Shown: positions 9,114-18,057 of the stretch, one piece after another | Numbering within the stretch: the stretch's first letter is position 1 | How the letters are laid out: each line of letters begins with the position of its first letter | Origin: Luteitalea sp. | GTDB taxonomy: Bacteria > Acidobacteriota > Vicinamibacteria > Vicinamibacterales > Vicinamibacteraceae | Direction of reading: 5' to 3' | Length of the DNA: 64,000 bases | Assembly (NCBI GenBank): GCA_009377495.1 | Contig: WHTZ01000003.1 | Location: forward strand, 62,001-126,000 | Position numbers and translations under genes: made by a program | Notes under the pieces: model-generated | Told to the model about the DNA's origin: nothing | Databases searched by the model: none | What the model saw: only the letters and a program-made list of their open reading frames with translations

Positions 9114-9770
9114 TCAGTCCCGTTCGACTGGCTCGTACCAGAGGTGCTCGAAGTGCGCCGTGGAATCGCCGGGCAGCCAGAACGCGAGCATCCCCGGCCT
9201 GTGGAGGCTGTCGTCACGCTCGGAAGCGACCGGAATGTCGTTCAGCCACACCCGCATCCGCTCGCCCACGTGCTCGACGACGATCTCGTGCCACTGGTCT
9301 CGATCCAGCCGAAGCTCCTTGAGCCGTGACAGGCGGACGCGATTGCCGCGAACGAACTTGTACACGACGAGCTCCTCGTCATTGATATCGAGGCGTGCCG
9401 CATAGTAGTTCTGCGCGTCCTGCACCCGCCACGCCAAGCCGCCCGCCTCGTCGCCCTCACCAACCCGCAGGCGAACACCAGCACGCAGGTGTTCGATGCG
9501 AAGGTCCTTCAGGCCGGCGAGCCGATACCCGTGGCGACCAAGGTCGGTCTGACTCAGCACCGCTCGGCCATCGATGCGCTGCACCGCCCACGTTCCCGCT
9601 TCCTTGTCGCTCGAGCTGATCGCCTGAAATGTGCCAGGTAAGTTTCCACCTGGTGCTCGATCAAACGTGACCATGGTCTGTCCGTCCGAGCCAGCAGACG
9701 ACGAGGGAGGCGTCGCTGCCAGCACGACGACGAGGGCGCAACACCCGAAGCGTGCGACTTCCGCGTGCAT
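9114..9770 (-). CDS. Secreted LamG/DUF1080-like jelly-roll protein
   Basis: 218 aa. A signal peptide (CCALVVVLAATPPSSSA) precedes a single concanavalin-like beta-sandwich domain. Typical landmarks are WRVQDAQNYYAARLD, LRLDRDQWHEIVVEHVG, MRVWLNDIPVASE and PGMLAFWLPGDSTAHF. The family, related to DUF1080/3-keto-disaccharide-hydrolase-like and laminin-G folds, is usually carbohydrate-binding or glycosidic; no catalytic residues stand out, so a binding role is as likely. It is the first gene of a set with the response regulator and kinase, an unusual partner that may hint at a ligand-binding accessory to the sensor. It diverges from the receptor gene at 9912 over a 141-nt spacer that should contain both promoters. 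Confidence 0.8.
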   Translation of the reverse strand: MHAEVARFGCCALVVVLAATPPSSSAGSDGQTMVTFDRAPGGNLPGTFQAISSSDKEAGTWAVQRIDGRAVLSQTDLGRHGYRLAGLKDLRIEHLRAGVRLRVGEGDEAGGLAWRVQDAQNYYAARLDINDEELVVYKFVRGNRVRLSRLKELRLDRDQWHEIVVEHVGERMRVWLNDIPVASERDDSLHRPGMLAFWLPGDSTAHFEHLWYEPVERD

Positions 9771-9911
9771 TCAGTCAGTCTGTCCCACGGAACCTGAAGA
9801 ATCGATGAAAGCCGCGTTCATCATCGGCTCAGGCACCTGAGCGTAGCGTAAGAGGAAGCGCGGGCTGTCCAGGACTGTCCAGACTGTCCCGCTTGGCGTT
9901 CACGACTCATT

Positions 9912-12503
9912 ATGGTGCTTTCCTTTCGTTGGGTGACGATTTCGATCTGTGTGTGGAGCCTCGCCTGGGTGTGCCCGGCTTCCGTCCGTGCGGCCGCCGC
10001 GTCGGCTGCGCAGGAAGCGGCAGCCGGGAGCCTGGTGGTGGAGGTGAGCGACGCGCTCGAGGGCGTCCTGCCTGGCGCCACGGTCACGCTCGTCGGGCCG
10101 CTGCCAGGAGAGACGAGGACCTTCGAGATTACGAGCGGCCGCGGCGAGGTGCTCTTCGACGACCTCGTGCCGGGCCGCTATCGTCTCCGGGTGGAGCTGG
10201 CAAGCTTCGAGCTAGCCGAGGTCGATGAGGTCGAGATACGGGCGGGTCGGCGCACCCGCCATGAGGTCACACTCTCGCTGAGCGGCTTCACGGACGAGGT
10301 CGTCGTGGGTGAAGAGGCAGCCGGGCGGCGGCTCAGCGACAGCTTCTCGGACACGATGCCAGAAGAGGAAATTGAACAGCTTCCGGACGACCCGGAGGAA
10401 ATGGCCACGTTCCTGCAGGAGCTGGCGGGGCCGGATGCCGAGCTGCGCGTCAACGGGTTCGAAGACGGCGAGCTGCCTCCCAAGTCGCAGATTCAAGCCA
10501 TTCGCATTCGCTCCGACCCGTTCTCGCCCGACATGCACAGCGCCGGGCGGCCGCGAGTGGACATCATCACCAAGCCGGGCTCCAGCACCTGGGAGAACCG
10601 CGTGAACATCGGGTTCCGCGATCAGTCGCTCGACGCGCGCAACGCCTTTGCATCCGAGCGCGGCGCGGGCCAGACACGACGACTGGAGTGGGACCTGAGC
10701 GGCCCCCTGGTGAAGAACAAGACGTCCATCGCGCTCGAGGTGGGCGGGACGAGCGCCTTCGACGCGCAGACCATCGTCGCCACTCGGCCCGAAGGCCCGC
10801 TCAGCGACGTCGTCAATCAGGAATTCCAACAAATGAACGTCGAGGTGCGCCTCGACCACGCGCTGACCTCGACGCACACGCTGCACGCTGAGTATCAACG
10901 GCGTACCGGTGAGCGGGGCAACCTTGGCGTGGGCCAGTACGATCTCGCCGAGCGCGCCTACGCGAACGAGGACTTCCGGAACATCCTGCGGATTTCGGAC
11001 ATGGGCACGTTCGGTAAGAAGGTGTTCAACGAATTCCGGTTGGAGTACTCCTGGGAAGGCGAGGACGTGCGCTCGCTCAGCGACGCCGTTACCATCGATG
11101 TGCAGAATGCGTTTACCGAAGGTGGCGCTCAGAGGGGCGGTGGATCGCGCGAGCGCGAGCTGGAGATAGAGAACGACCTGGAGTTCAGGCTGAACGATCA
11201 GCACAACATGCGCATGGGATTCGAGGCGGAGCTCGGTCGATCCCGGACCGACGAGTGGGAGAACACCAGTGGGACGTTCACGTTTGCGAGCCTGGCCGAC
11301 TACGAGGCCCGCCGGCCCCTCCAGTACACACAGCGCGTGGGGAGCCCGCTCCTCGACTACTCGCGCTATGAGCTCGGCTGGTACATCTACGATGAGATCC
11401 GGCTGCAGGAGAACTTGCAGCTCGGTCTGGGCTTGCGGCACGAGTTTCAATCGCACCTCGCCGACTGGAACAACTTCGCACCACGCGTCAGCGTAGGGTG
11501 GACGCCGGGCGGTGACGACGGGAACACCACGCTCCGCGGCGGATTCGGCATTTCCTATGATTGGTACGACACCGACGTTTACGAAGAGACACTGCTGGTC
11601 GATGGCGTTCAGCAGCGGGACCTCATCATTCGCAATCCGGGCTGGCCAGATCCCCTTGCCGGCAGTTTCGAGACAGAAGGGCCGCCGCCCAGCCGCGTTC
11701 AGGCCGCGGAAGACTTGGTGATGCCGACCAGGCGGCGGATCTCCGTCGGCGTCGAGCACGAGCTAACCGATGCTCTGGAACTGGGCTTCAATGTGTTCGA
11801 CGAGGTCACGTCGAACCAGTTCCGCGGCCTGAACATCAACGCCCCTATCGATGGCGAGCGGCCGTACCCAGAGTTTGGGCGGATTACCGAGGTGCGGTCG
11901 ATTGGTCGGGAGACCGAGCGCGGCTTCGACCTTCGTCTGCGAGTGCGCTCCGAAGAGCGCCGGCTGTTTGGGTTCGCCCGGTATCGCTACTCGCGGGAGA
12001 TGAACGACGGGGAGGGAGCTCTCAGTCTGCCCGCCGACAGCTACGACCTCGCGGCCGAATGGAGCCCGGCCGGCGGCGACATCCGCCACCGGATCTTCGG
12101 CAGCGTGAGCCTGCGGCTGCCCTATGGGTTGGGTGTCGGTCTCAGGGGAGACCTGAGCTCCGGCGCACCCTACACCATCCGTACCGGATTCGATGACAAC
12201 GGTGACACCGTCACGAACGACCGGCCGGCTGGCGTGGGGCGGAACACAGAGCGCGGATCGTGGCAGCGGGACGCAGATCTTCGACTGAGCTGGCGCAGTG
12301 ATGATGGTCCTGAGCGCCGGGGACGGCGCGACGATCGCAATCAGCCGCGGCGAGGGCTCGAGCTCTATATCCAGGTGCGGAACCTCTTCAACACGACGAA
12401 TTTCACCAACTACAGCGGGGTAGTGACGTCCCCGTACTTCGGTCAACCCACCGCCGCGGGCAGCGGCCGTCGCCTCGAGTTGGGCACGCGATTGTTTTTC
12501 TAA
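9912..12503 (+). CDS. Small Oar-like TonB-dependent receptor with carboxypeptidase-regulatory-like domain
   Basis: 863 aa, shorter than the other three receptors in the window. An N-terminal hydrophobic segment and an Ala-rich region end the signal peptide around residue 35. Residues about 40-120 are the regulatory-like sandwich (DALEGVLPGATVTLVGP, LVPGRYRLRVELASFE). The plug includes RVDIITKPGSSTWENRVN, and the barrel ends with RRLELGTRLFF, an aromatic C-terminus. A run of acidic residues lies around 145-165 (MPEEEIEQLPDDPEE). The gene diverges from the LamG/two-component set and is followed 73 nt later by an ABC exporter gene. The transported ligand is unknown. Confidence 0.9.
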   Translation: MVLSFRWVTISICVWSLAWVCPASVRAAAASAAQEAAAGSLVVEVSDALEGVLPGATVTLVGPLPGETRTFEITSGRGEVLFDDLVPGRYRLRVELASFELAEVDEVEIRAGRRTRHEVTLSLSGFTDEVVVGEEAAGRRLSDSFSDTMPEEEIEQLPDDPEEMATFLQELAGPDAELRVNGFEDGELPPKSQIQAIRIRSDPFSPDMHSAGRPRVDIITKPGSSTWENRVNIGFRDQSLDARNAFASERGAGQTRRLEWDLSGPLVKNKTSIALEVGGTSAFDAQTIVATRPEGPLSDVVNQEFQQMNVEVRLDHALTSTHTLHAEYQRRTGERGNLGVGQYDLAERAYANEDFRNILRISDMGTFGKKVFNEFRLEYSWEGEDVRSLSDAVTIDVQNAFTEGGAQRGGGSRERELEIENDLEFRLNDQHNMRMGFEAELGRSRTDEWENTSGTFTFASLADYEARRPLQYTQRVGSPLLDYSRYELGWYIYDEIRLQENLQLGLGLRHEFQSHLADWNNFAPRVSVGWTPGGDDGNTTLRGGFGISYDWYDTDVYEETLLVDGVQQRDLIIRNPGWPDPLAGSFETEGPPPSRVQAAEDLVMPTRRRISVGVEHELTDALELGFNVFDEVTSNQFRGLNINAPIDGERPYPEFGRITEVRSIGRETERGFDLRLRVRSEERRLFGFARYRYSREMNDGEGALSLPADSYDLAAEWSPAGGDIRHRIFGSVSLRLPYGLGVGLRGDLSSGAPYTIRTGFDDNGDTVTNDRPAGVGRNTERGSWQRDADLRLSWRSDDGPERRGRRDDRNQPRRGLELYIQVRNLFNTTNFTNYSGVVTSPYFGQPTAAGSGRRLELGTRLFF

Positions 12504-12576
12504 CATGACAGCTGTCACCTCCGATTCGTGACGGGTTGCACTGCGCGTCCCGCGCGTCGTTCCACGAGAATCGGAG

Positions 12577-13530
12577 GTGATGACCGAGACGCTCCCGTCA
12601 ACCCTCTCGACCGCTGCGCCCCCGGTGGCGTGTCTTCGCCAGACTACTCGGCGTTACGGCGACGTCGTCGCCCTCGACCGCGTGGATCTCGCGCTCGCCG
12701 CAGGTCAGCTTACCGCTCTCCTCGGGCCGAATGGCGCGGGCAAGACAACGGCGGTGCGACTTCTCCTTGGCCTGCTGCGACCGACGTCGGGCAAGGCCGA
12801 GCTCTTCGGCCGCTCGCCGCAGGAGCGTGCCGCCCGCGAACGTGTGGGCGTGATGCTGCAGATCTCCGGCGTGCCACCCACACTGACAGTACGAGAGCAC
12901 GTACATCTCTTCTCTGCCTACTATCCGTCTCCGCTGACCCTGCACGAGACACTCGAGCGTGCCGGTCTGTCGGAGGTCGCGCATCGTCGGTTCGGTGACC
13001 TGTCGGGCGGTCAACAGCAGCGCCTGATGTTCGCGTTGGCGATCTGCGGTAACCCCGACGCGCTCTTTCTCGATGAGCCCACCGCCGGTCTCGATGTCGA
13101 AGGCCGACGCGCCTTCTGGATCGAGATTCGTCGGCTGATCGCCCACGGACGATCCATCCTGCTAACCACGCACTATCTTGAAGAGGCCGACGCGCTCGCC
13201 GACCGCATCGTCGTGCTCCATCAGGGCCGGATCGTCGCGGATGGTACGCCGGCCACAATCAAGCAGCGAACGGCGGGTCGACGCATCCGCTGCGTCACCA
13301 GCCTCCCACCTGCACGCCTCGAGCAACTCCCCGGAGTGCGGGCCATCCAACCGGACAGGGACGGGTTCGTGCTCCTCACGACGACAGCGGAAACGACAGC
13401 GCGCGCGCTCCTCCAGCTCGATCCAACGATCTCCGACCTCGAGATCACGACCGCTCGCCTCGAGGACGCGTTTCTCTCGCTCACGAGCGTGAGCGAGACC
13501 GCTTCAGCCAGTCAGGACGTGCACGCATGA
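12577..13530 (+). CDS. ABC-2 type transporter ATP-binding protein
   Basis: 317 aa. Walker A is GPNGAGKT at about 50-57, the Q-loop region is VGVMLQISG, the signature is LSGGQQQR at about 142-149, Walker B is ALFLDEPTAGLD at about 162-173 and the switch His is in TTHYLEEAD. The C-terminal 70 residues form a DrrA/CcmA-like extension. A GTG at 12577 and an ATG at 12580 both follow a strong GGAGG; either is possible. The stop overlaps the start of the permease by an ATGA, so the two subunits are translationally coupled. The module belongs to the DrrAB-like/ABC-2 exporter group, whose members move drugs, lipids or polysaccharides. The linked DesK/DesR-type genes suggest induction by membrane stress. 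Confidence 0.95.
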   Translation: MMTETLPSTLSTAAPPVACLRQTTRRYGDVVALDRVDLALAAGQLTALLGPNGAGKTTAVRLLLGLLRPTSGKAELFGRSPQERAARERVGVMLQISGVPPTLTVREHVHLFSAYYPSPLTLHETLERAGLSEVAHRRFGDLSGGQQQRLMFALAICGNPDALFLDEPTAGLDVEGRRAFWIEIRRLIAHGRSILLTTHYLEEADALADRIVVLHQGRIVADGTPATIKQRTAGRRIRCVTSLPPARLEQLPGVRAIQPDRDGFVLLTTTAETTARALLQLDPTISDLEITTARLEDAFLSLTSVSETASASQDVHA

Positions 13531-14339
13531 CGCGCACATCGGTGCTCGCCACGTCCGCGTTGGCACGCCCGCGCCGTAGCAGGCTTGCCATCTGCGCACT
13601 CGAAGCTTGGTACGAGTTTGTGAAGACATTGCGGCTACCGGCCTACACCATTCCCACGCTGAGTTTCCCAGCGATGTTTTACGTGATCTTTGGGCTCGGT
13701 CTAGGCGTCAGCCGACCGGTTGGCGAAACGGACGCCGCGACGTATTTCGTTGCGACATATGGGACGTTCGGCGTGATGGGAGCCGCGCTCTTTGGCTTTG
13801 GTGTGGGCGTGGCCATCGAGCGTGGCCAGGGCTGGCTTCTGCTGAAACGCGCGACGCCCATGCCGGTCACCGCCTACTTCTTCGCGAAGGTGGTGATGAC
13901 CCTGCTCTTCGGCACCGCGATCGTGTTGATGCTTTCGATGCTTGGCGTGGTCGCGGGCGGCGTGCGCCTGTCGCTGGGATCCTGGCTAGCCCTCGGATCG
14001 GCGACGGTCTTTGGCGCCATGCCTTCGTGCGCGCTCGGCCTGGCCATTGGCTACCTGGCCGGACCGAACTCCGCGGTTCCTCTCGTGAATCTGATCTACC
14101 TGCCGGTTGCCTTCGCCTCGGGGCTGTGGCTGCCCATCCAGTTCCTGCCGACATGGTTGCAGGAAGCCGCGGTCATCTTGCCACCCTATCACCACTCGCA
14201 GCTCGCGCTTGCGGCCATCGGCGCAGACCGCGGAGGGCCGATCTGGGGCCACGTGCTCGTGCTCGTCGGCTCCACAGGAGTCTTCCTCGGCGCGGCCTAC
14301 CTTGCCTACCTGCGCGACGAGGGTAAGACCTATGGGTAA
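13527..14339 (+). CDS. ABC-2 type transporter permease
   Basis: 270 aa with about six hydrophobic segments, among them FPAMFYVIFGLGLGV, FGVMGAALFGFGVGVAI, VVMTLLFGTAIVLMLSMLGVV, LGSATVFGAMPSCALGLAIG, LVNLIYLPVAFASGLWLPI and VLVLVGSTGVFLGAAYLAYL. The LPVAFASGLWLPI stretch is typical of ABC-2 membrane subunits. It starts inside the ATPase stop codon (ATGA overlap) and ends 15 nt before the amidohydrolase gene, so all three are likely one operon that continues into the two-component pair. One ATPase plus one permease would form a homodimeric or heteromeric exporter in the inner membrane. Substrate unknown. Confidence 0.92.
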   Translation: MTRTSVLATSALARPRRSRLAICALEAWYEFVKTLRLPAYTIPTLSFPAMFYVIFGLGLGVSRPVGETDAATYFVATYGTFGVMGAALFGFGVGVAIERGQGWLLLKRATPMPVTAYFFAKVVMTLLFGTAIVLMLSMLGVVAGGVRLSLGSWLALGSATVFGAMPSCALGLAIGYLAGPNSAVPLVNLIYLPVAFASGLWLPIQFLPTWLQEAAVILPPYHHSQLALAAIGADRGGPIWGHVLVLVGSTGVFLGAAYLAYLRDEGKTYG

Positions 14340-14354
14340 GGCAGAAGGGCCAAC

Positions 14355-16208
14355 ATGAATTATCGCTACATTGCGCTGACCGGTGTCATCGGTGCAGCGC
14401 TCTGGATAGCCGGTGCGCTGGCAGAGCGGGGAGCTTTCCGAGACGAGACCGCCACCGAGACGTCGGCAGCGAGTGCTGTGGCTCCGAACGTCACAGCCTT
14501 CGTTGGCGTTCGGGTCTTCGACGGCGCGCGCGCTATCCCCGGTGCAAACGTCATCGTCGCCGATGGGCGCATTGCGGCGATGGGTCCGGACGCCGAGGTG
14601 CCGAAGGGCGCGAGACGTGTGGACGGTGCGGGTCGAACGCTCTTACCAGGCCTTATCGACGCGCACACACACGTTTTCGGCGACGCGCTGGAACGTGCGC
14701 TTCAGTTTGGGGTCACGACCGAGCTCGACATGTTTACCGACCATCGGTTCGCCACCGCCATGCGTCGCGAGCAGGAGGCTGGCGATGTGCCGACACGTGC
14801 CGACCTGCGATCGGCCGGTACTCTGGTGACAGCGCCCGGTGGCCATGGCACCGAATACGGTGTGTCGATTCCCACCATTACGTCACCAGAACAGGCGCAA
14901 GCGTTTGTGGATGCGCGGCTGGCAGAGGGCTCAGACTACATCAAGATCGTCTATGACGACGGATCAGTGTACGGCCTACAGTGGCCGACGATCGACCGCG
15001 AGACACTCGCAGCGGTGGTCGAAGCGGCACACGCTCGCGATCGGCTCGCGCTGGTGCACATGGGATCCCAACGCGCGGCACGCGACGCGATCGAGGCCGG
15101 CGCCGACGGGCTCGTGCATGTCTTTGCCGACAGCGCGCCTGAACCAGAGCTCGTCGAACTGATCGCGAAGCGGCGCGCCTTTGTGATTCCGACACTGAGT
15201 GTCAATCAAAGTGTGACTGGCGTGGCGAGCGGCGCGACGTTGCCGGAGGACGCCCATGTGGCACCGTATCTCACGGCAACGGAGATCGAGAACCTCAAAC
15301 GGGCATTTCCGACGCATCGCGGGTCGAAGGCGCGAGCGGCCCATGCGTTCGACGCTGTCCGGCGACTCAACGCTGCTGGGGTCGCCATTCTCGCCGGTAC
15401 TGACGCACCAAACCCGGGGACCGCACATGGCGCGAGCGTGCATCGTGAGCTCGAGTTGCTGGTGGAAGCTGGCCTGACGCCGATTCAAGCATTGGCAGCG
15501 GCCACGGCAGTTCCCGCGCGCATTTTCGCCCTTGCTGACCGCGGCCGTATCGCGCCTGGCCTTCGTGCGGATCTCCTGCTCGTCGACAGCGACCCAACCT
15601 CCAACATCGCGGCGACGCGCGCCATCGTTGGCATTTGGAAAGGCGGCGTGGAAGTGACACGCCAGAAGCCGAGCCGCGCCACGACCGACGGGGGACGTCG
15701 CAGGGTCGACGCGCGTGGCCGCGTCAGCGACTTCGACGATGGGACGACGCGCGCGCGATTCGGCCTCGGCTGGTCGGCGTCGACGGACCAGATGATGGGC
15801 GGGACGTCGACGGCCGAGATGAAGGTCGTACGAGGCGGTGCGCGCGGCACGGCGCACGCGCTCGAGGTCATCGGAACCGTGCGCGACGGCGCCCAGTTCC
15901 CCTGGGCTGGCGCAATTTTCTTTCCCGGCGGTCGGCCGATGGAGGGGGTCAATCTCTCGGCGTTCACCGAGCTGCGGTTCTGGGCGCGCGGTGACGGCGG
16001 CACCTACCTCGTCATGGTGTTTGCGGAGCGGTTCGGTATGGTGCCCGTTGAGGTGCCGTTCGAGGCGGGTGTCGACTGGCGCGAGCACGTGATCCCGTTC
16101 TCGACGTTCCAGGGCCTCGACGGCCGCGGCGTCCGCGGGATACTGTTCTCTGCGAGGCCCGGCCCAGATCGTTTCGCGTTTCAGATCGACGACGTGCAAT
16201 TCAGGTGA
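14355..16208 (+). CDS. Exported amidohydrolase fused to a CIA30-like domain
   Basis: 617 aa. An N-terminal hydrophobic anchor or signal (YIALTGVIGAALWIAGALA) is followed by an imidazolonepropionase-like amidohydrolase. It has the metal-binding HTH at 104-106 in LIDAHTHVF, a Lys-containing strand (SDYIKIVYDD), His in LALVHMG and LVHVFAD, and the late Asp in LAGTDAPNPG. The enzyme domain ends around residue 435. Residues about 450-617 match the CIA30/NADH-ubiquinone-intermediate-associated fold (FGLGWSASTDQMMGGTSTAEM, FTELRFWARGDGGTYLVMVF, VRGILFSARPGPDRFAFQIDDVQF). In bacteria this fold is a galactose-binding-like beta sandwich, sometimes fused to hydrolases. The substrate, perhaps a peptide or cyclic amide, is not predictable. 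Its place between an exporter and a two-component system suggests a link to export or detoxification. Confidence 0.9.
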   Translation: MNYRYIALTGVIGAALWIAGALAERGAFRDETATETSAASAVAPNVTAFVGVRVFDGARAIPGANVIVADGRIAAMGPDAEVPKGARRVDGAGRTLLPGLIDAHTHVFGDALERALQFGVTTELDMFTDHRFATAMRREQEAGDVPTRADLRSAGTLVTAPGGHGTEYGVSIPTITSPEQAQAFVDARLAEGSDYIKIVYDDGSVYGLQWPTIDRETLAAVVEAAHARDRLALVHMGSQRAARDAIEAGADGLVHVFADSAPEPELVELIAKRRAFVIPTLSVNQSVTGVASGATLPEDAHVAPYLTATEIENLKRAFPTHRGSKARAAHAFDAVRRLNAAGVAILAGTDAPNPGTAHGASVHRELELLVEAGLTPIQALAAATAVPARIFALADRGRIAPGLRADLLLVDSDPTSNIAATRAIVGIWKGGVEVTRQKPSRATTDGGRRRVDARGRVSDFDDGTTRARFGLGWSASTDQMMGGTSTAEMKVVRGGARGTAHALEVIGTVRDGAQFPWAGAIFFPGGRPMEGVNLSAFTELRFWARGDGGTYLVMVFAERFGMVPVEVPFEAGVDWREHVIPFSTFQGLDGRGVRGILFSARPGPDRFAFQIDDVQFR

Positions 16209-16266
16209 CACGCGTCGGTGTCGGCCGCTCCCGGACCGACGTGGCTTCCCGAGGGAAGTAACCTCC

Positions 16267-17385
16267 ATGCAGTTCCGATTGCTGCCGTCGAATTCGCCGG
16301 TGGGCTGGACGCCGTATGTCTGGCTCGTGTATCTCGGTTGGTATTTCCTCTACCCCTTTCTGAGGGCCGCGTCGGCGATCGAGTGGACGGTTTATGTCGG
16401 TGGCGCCGTCATCTTTCTGGCACTCTACTTCCGCGGTTTCTGGTTGGAGGGCCGGCCCCTTCTGCGGATTGTTGCGGCCATCGTGGCGCTGGGCGTTGTC
16501 TACGTGCCTTGGAACCCAGGGGCGTCGGCGTTTTTCATCTATGCCGCAGGCTTTCTCGGAGGCGTTGGGCCACCGGCCGTCGCGTTTCGCTGTCTCCTCG
16601 TCCTGCTGGGGGTCATTGGCGTGGAAACGTGGTTGTTGACTCTGCCGCCGCCAGCCTGGATTCCCGCTGTTGTCTTCTCCATCCTCGTCGGTGGTCCCAA
16701 CATCTATTTCTCGGAGACCCGGCGTGCCGGACTTCGCACGCAAAAGCTGCGCGACGAGGTTGCGCGTGCGACCGAGCGTGAGCGCATTGCGCGCGACGTG
16801 CACGACCTGCTCGGCCACACGCTGTCGGTGATCGTGCTGAAGTCGGAGCTCGCCTCGAAGCTCGCCGGACGTGACGCGGCGCGTGCAACCGCGGAGATCC
16901 GCGACGTCGAGTCTATTGCCCGCGACGCGCTCGCTCAGGTACGTCAAGCTGTGCAAGGCTGGCGCTCCGAGGGCCTCGACGCGGAGATTGGACGTGCGCG
17001 CGCCGCACTCGAGGCGGCCGACGTGTCCATGCGCGTGGAGTTGGCGGACATCGACCTACCGCCTCGCGAGGCGCAGGTGCTCGCCTGGGCGCTGCGGGAG
17101 GCGGTCACCAACGTCATCCGACACGCCCGCGCGAACCGGTGCTGGATCGCGCTCGCTCACACAAACGGCCGTCTCGTTCTCGACGTCCACGACGATGGGA
17201 TCGGTGGAGAGGCGCCCGAGGGAAGTGGGCTGTCAGGCATGCGTGCCCGTCTCAGCGAGTTGCAGGGCACGGTCGAGCGTGATGGGCGTCACGGCACCCA
17301 TCTGCGGGTGTCGCTACCGGACCGTGGCCGGGCGCCCGCATTGGCGGGGCTCAGGGATCTCACACCCACGAAAGGCGCGTCATGA
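16267..17385 (+). CDS. DesK/LiaS-type sensor histidine kinase (HisKA_3)
   Basis: 372 aa. The N-terminal half contains about five closely spaced membrane helices up to residue 145, with no extracytoplasmic sensor domain, so sensing is likely within the bilayer. The HisKA_3 DHp helix reads ERERIARDVHDLLGHTLS, with phospho-acceptor His179. The HATPase domain shows EAVTNVIRHA, DDGIG, GSGLSGMRARL and a terminal GTHLRVSLP. This is the kinase group paired with NarL/LuxR-type regulators, including DesK (membrane fluidity) and LiaS (cell-envelope stress). The stop codon overlaps the regulator start (ATGA). Linkage to the ABC exporter upstream supports a role in envelope stress, by inference. Confidence 0.94.
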   Translation: MQFRLLPSNSPVGWTPYVWLVYLGWYFLYPFLRAASAIEWTVYVGGAVIFLALYFRGFWLEGRPLLRIVAAIVALGVVYVPWNPGASAFFIYAAGFLGGVGPPAVAFRCLLVLLGVIGVETWLLTLPPPAWIPAVVFSILVGGPNIYFSETRRAGLRTQKLRDEVARATERERIARDVHDLLGHTLSVIVLKSELASKLAGRDAARATAEIRDVESIARDALAQVRQAVQGWRSEGLDAEIGRARAALEAADVSMRVELADIDLPPREAQVLAWALREAVTNVIRHARANRCWIALAHTNGRLVLDVHDDGIGGEAPEGSGLSGMRARLSELQGTVERDGRHGTHLRVSLPDRGRAPALAGLRDLTPTKGAS

Positions 17386-17984
17386 TTCGCGTGCTCATCG
17401 CCGAAGACCAGAGCATGGTCCGTGGCGCGCTCGCAGCGCTCCTGGAGATCGAAGACGACATCCACGTCATCGCGCAGGCGCGCAACGGTCGCGAGGCGCT
17501 CGCGCTCGTCTTGCGCGAATCGCCCGACGTCGTCATCGCGGATATCGAGATGCCTGAGATGACAGGCCTCGAGCTCGCCGCCGAGCTGAACCGCCAGCGC
17601 CATCGCGCGCGCGTCGTCATGCTCACGACGTTTGCGCGACCGGGCTACCTGCGGCGCGCGCTGGACGCTGGGGCCGCGGCCTACCTGCTCAAGGACGCCC
17701 CCTCATCGCGCCTAGCCGAGGCGATCCGCCGCGTACACGGGGGCGGCCGCGCAATCGATCCGGAGCTGGCCGCCGAGGTCTGGACCGCAGCCGACCCGCT
17801 CACCGATCGCGAGCGTCAGGTACTCCGGCTCGCAGCCGAGGGTCGCTCGGGCCCGGAAATCGCCGCGGAGCTCCGGTTGTCGGAGGGCACGGTGCGCAAC
17901 TACCTGTCGGAGGCGATCGGCAAAGTGGGCGGGCGAAACCGGGTGCAGGCAGCGCGACTCGCTCGCGAGAAGGGCTGGTTGTAA
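17382..17984 (+). CDS. NarL/DesR-family response regulator
   Basis: 200 aa. The receiver has Glu8/Asp9, phospho-acceptor Asp54 in VIADIEMPEM, Thr in VVMLTTFAR and Lys in AYLLKDAP. The LuxR-type helix-turn-helix at the C-terminus reads LTDRERQVLRLAAEGRSGPE then GTVRNYLSEAIGKVGGRNR. Length and spacing are those of the DesR subgroup. It is coupled to the kinase gene by a four-base overlap. A direct target is probably the exporter operon itself, but no operator could be recognised. Confidence 0.95.
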   Translation: MIRVLIAEDQSMVRGALAALLEIEDDIHVIAQARNGREALALVLRESPDVVIADIEMPEMTGLELAAELNRQRHRARVVMLTTFARPGYLRRALDAGAAAYLLKDAPSSRLAEAIRRVHGGGRAIDPELAAEVWTAADPLTDRERQVLRLAAEGRSGPEIAAELRLSEGTVRNYLSEAIGKVGGRNRVQAARLAREKGWL

Positions 17985-18057
17985 GGTTTCTTGCATCCGC
18001 TGGTTCATGCGGGCTCGAGTGTCAGGTTCGCCGGAACGCCCGTGGTAGGATCGATTC

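Noticed and set aside
10212-11759. 515-codon minus-strand open frame opposite the small receptor
   Set aside because: No family motif and no start signal; the plus strand encodes a complete Oar-like receptor here.
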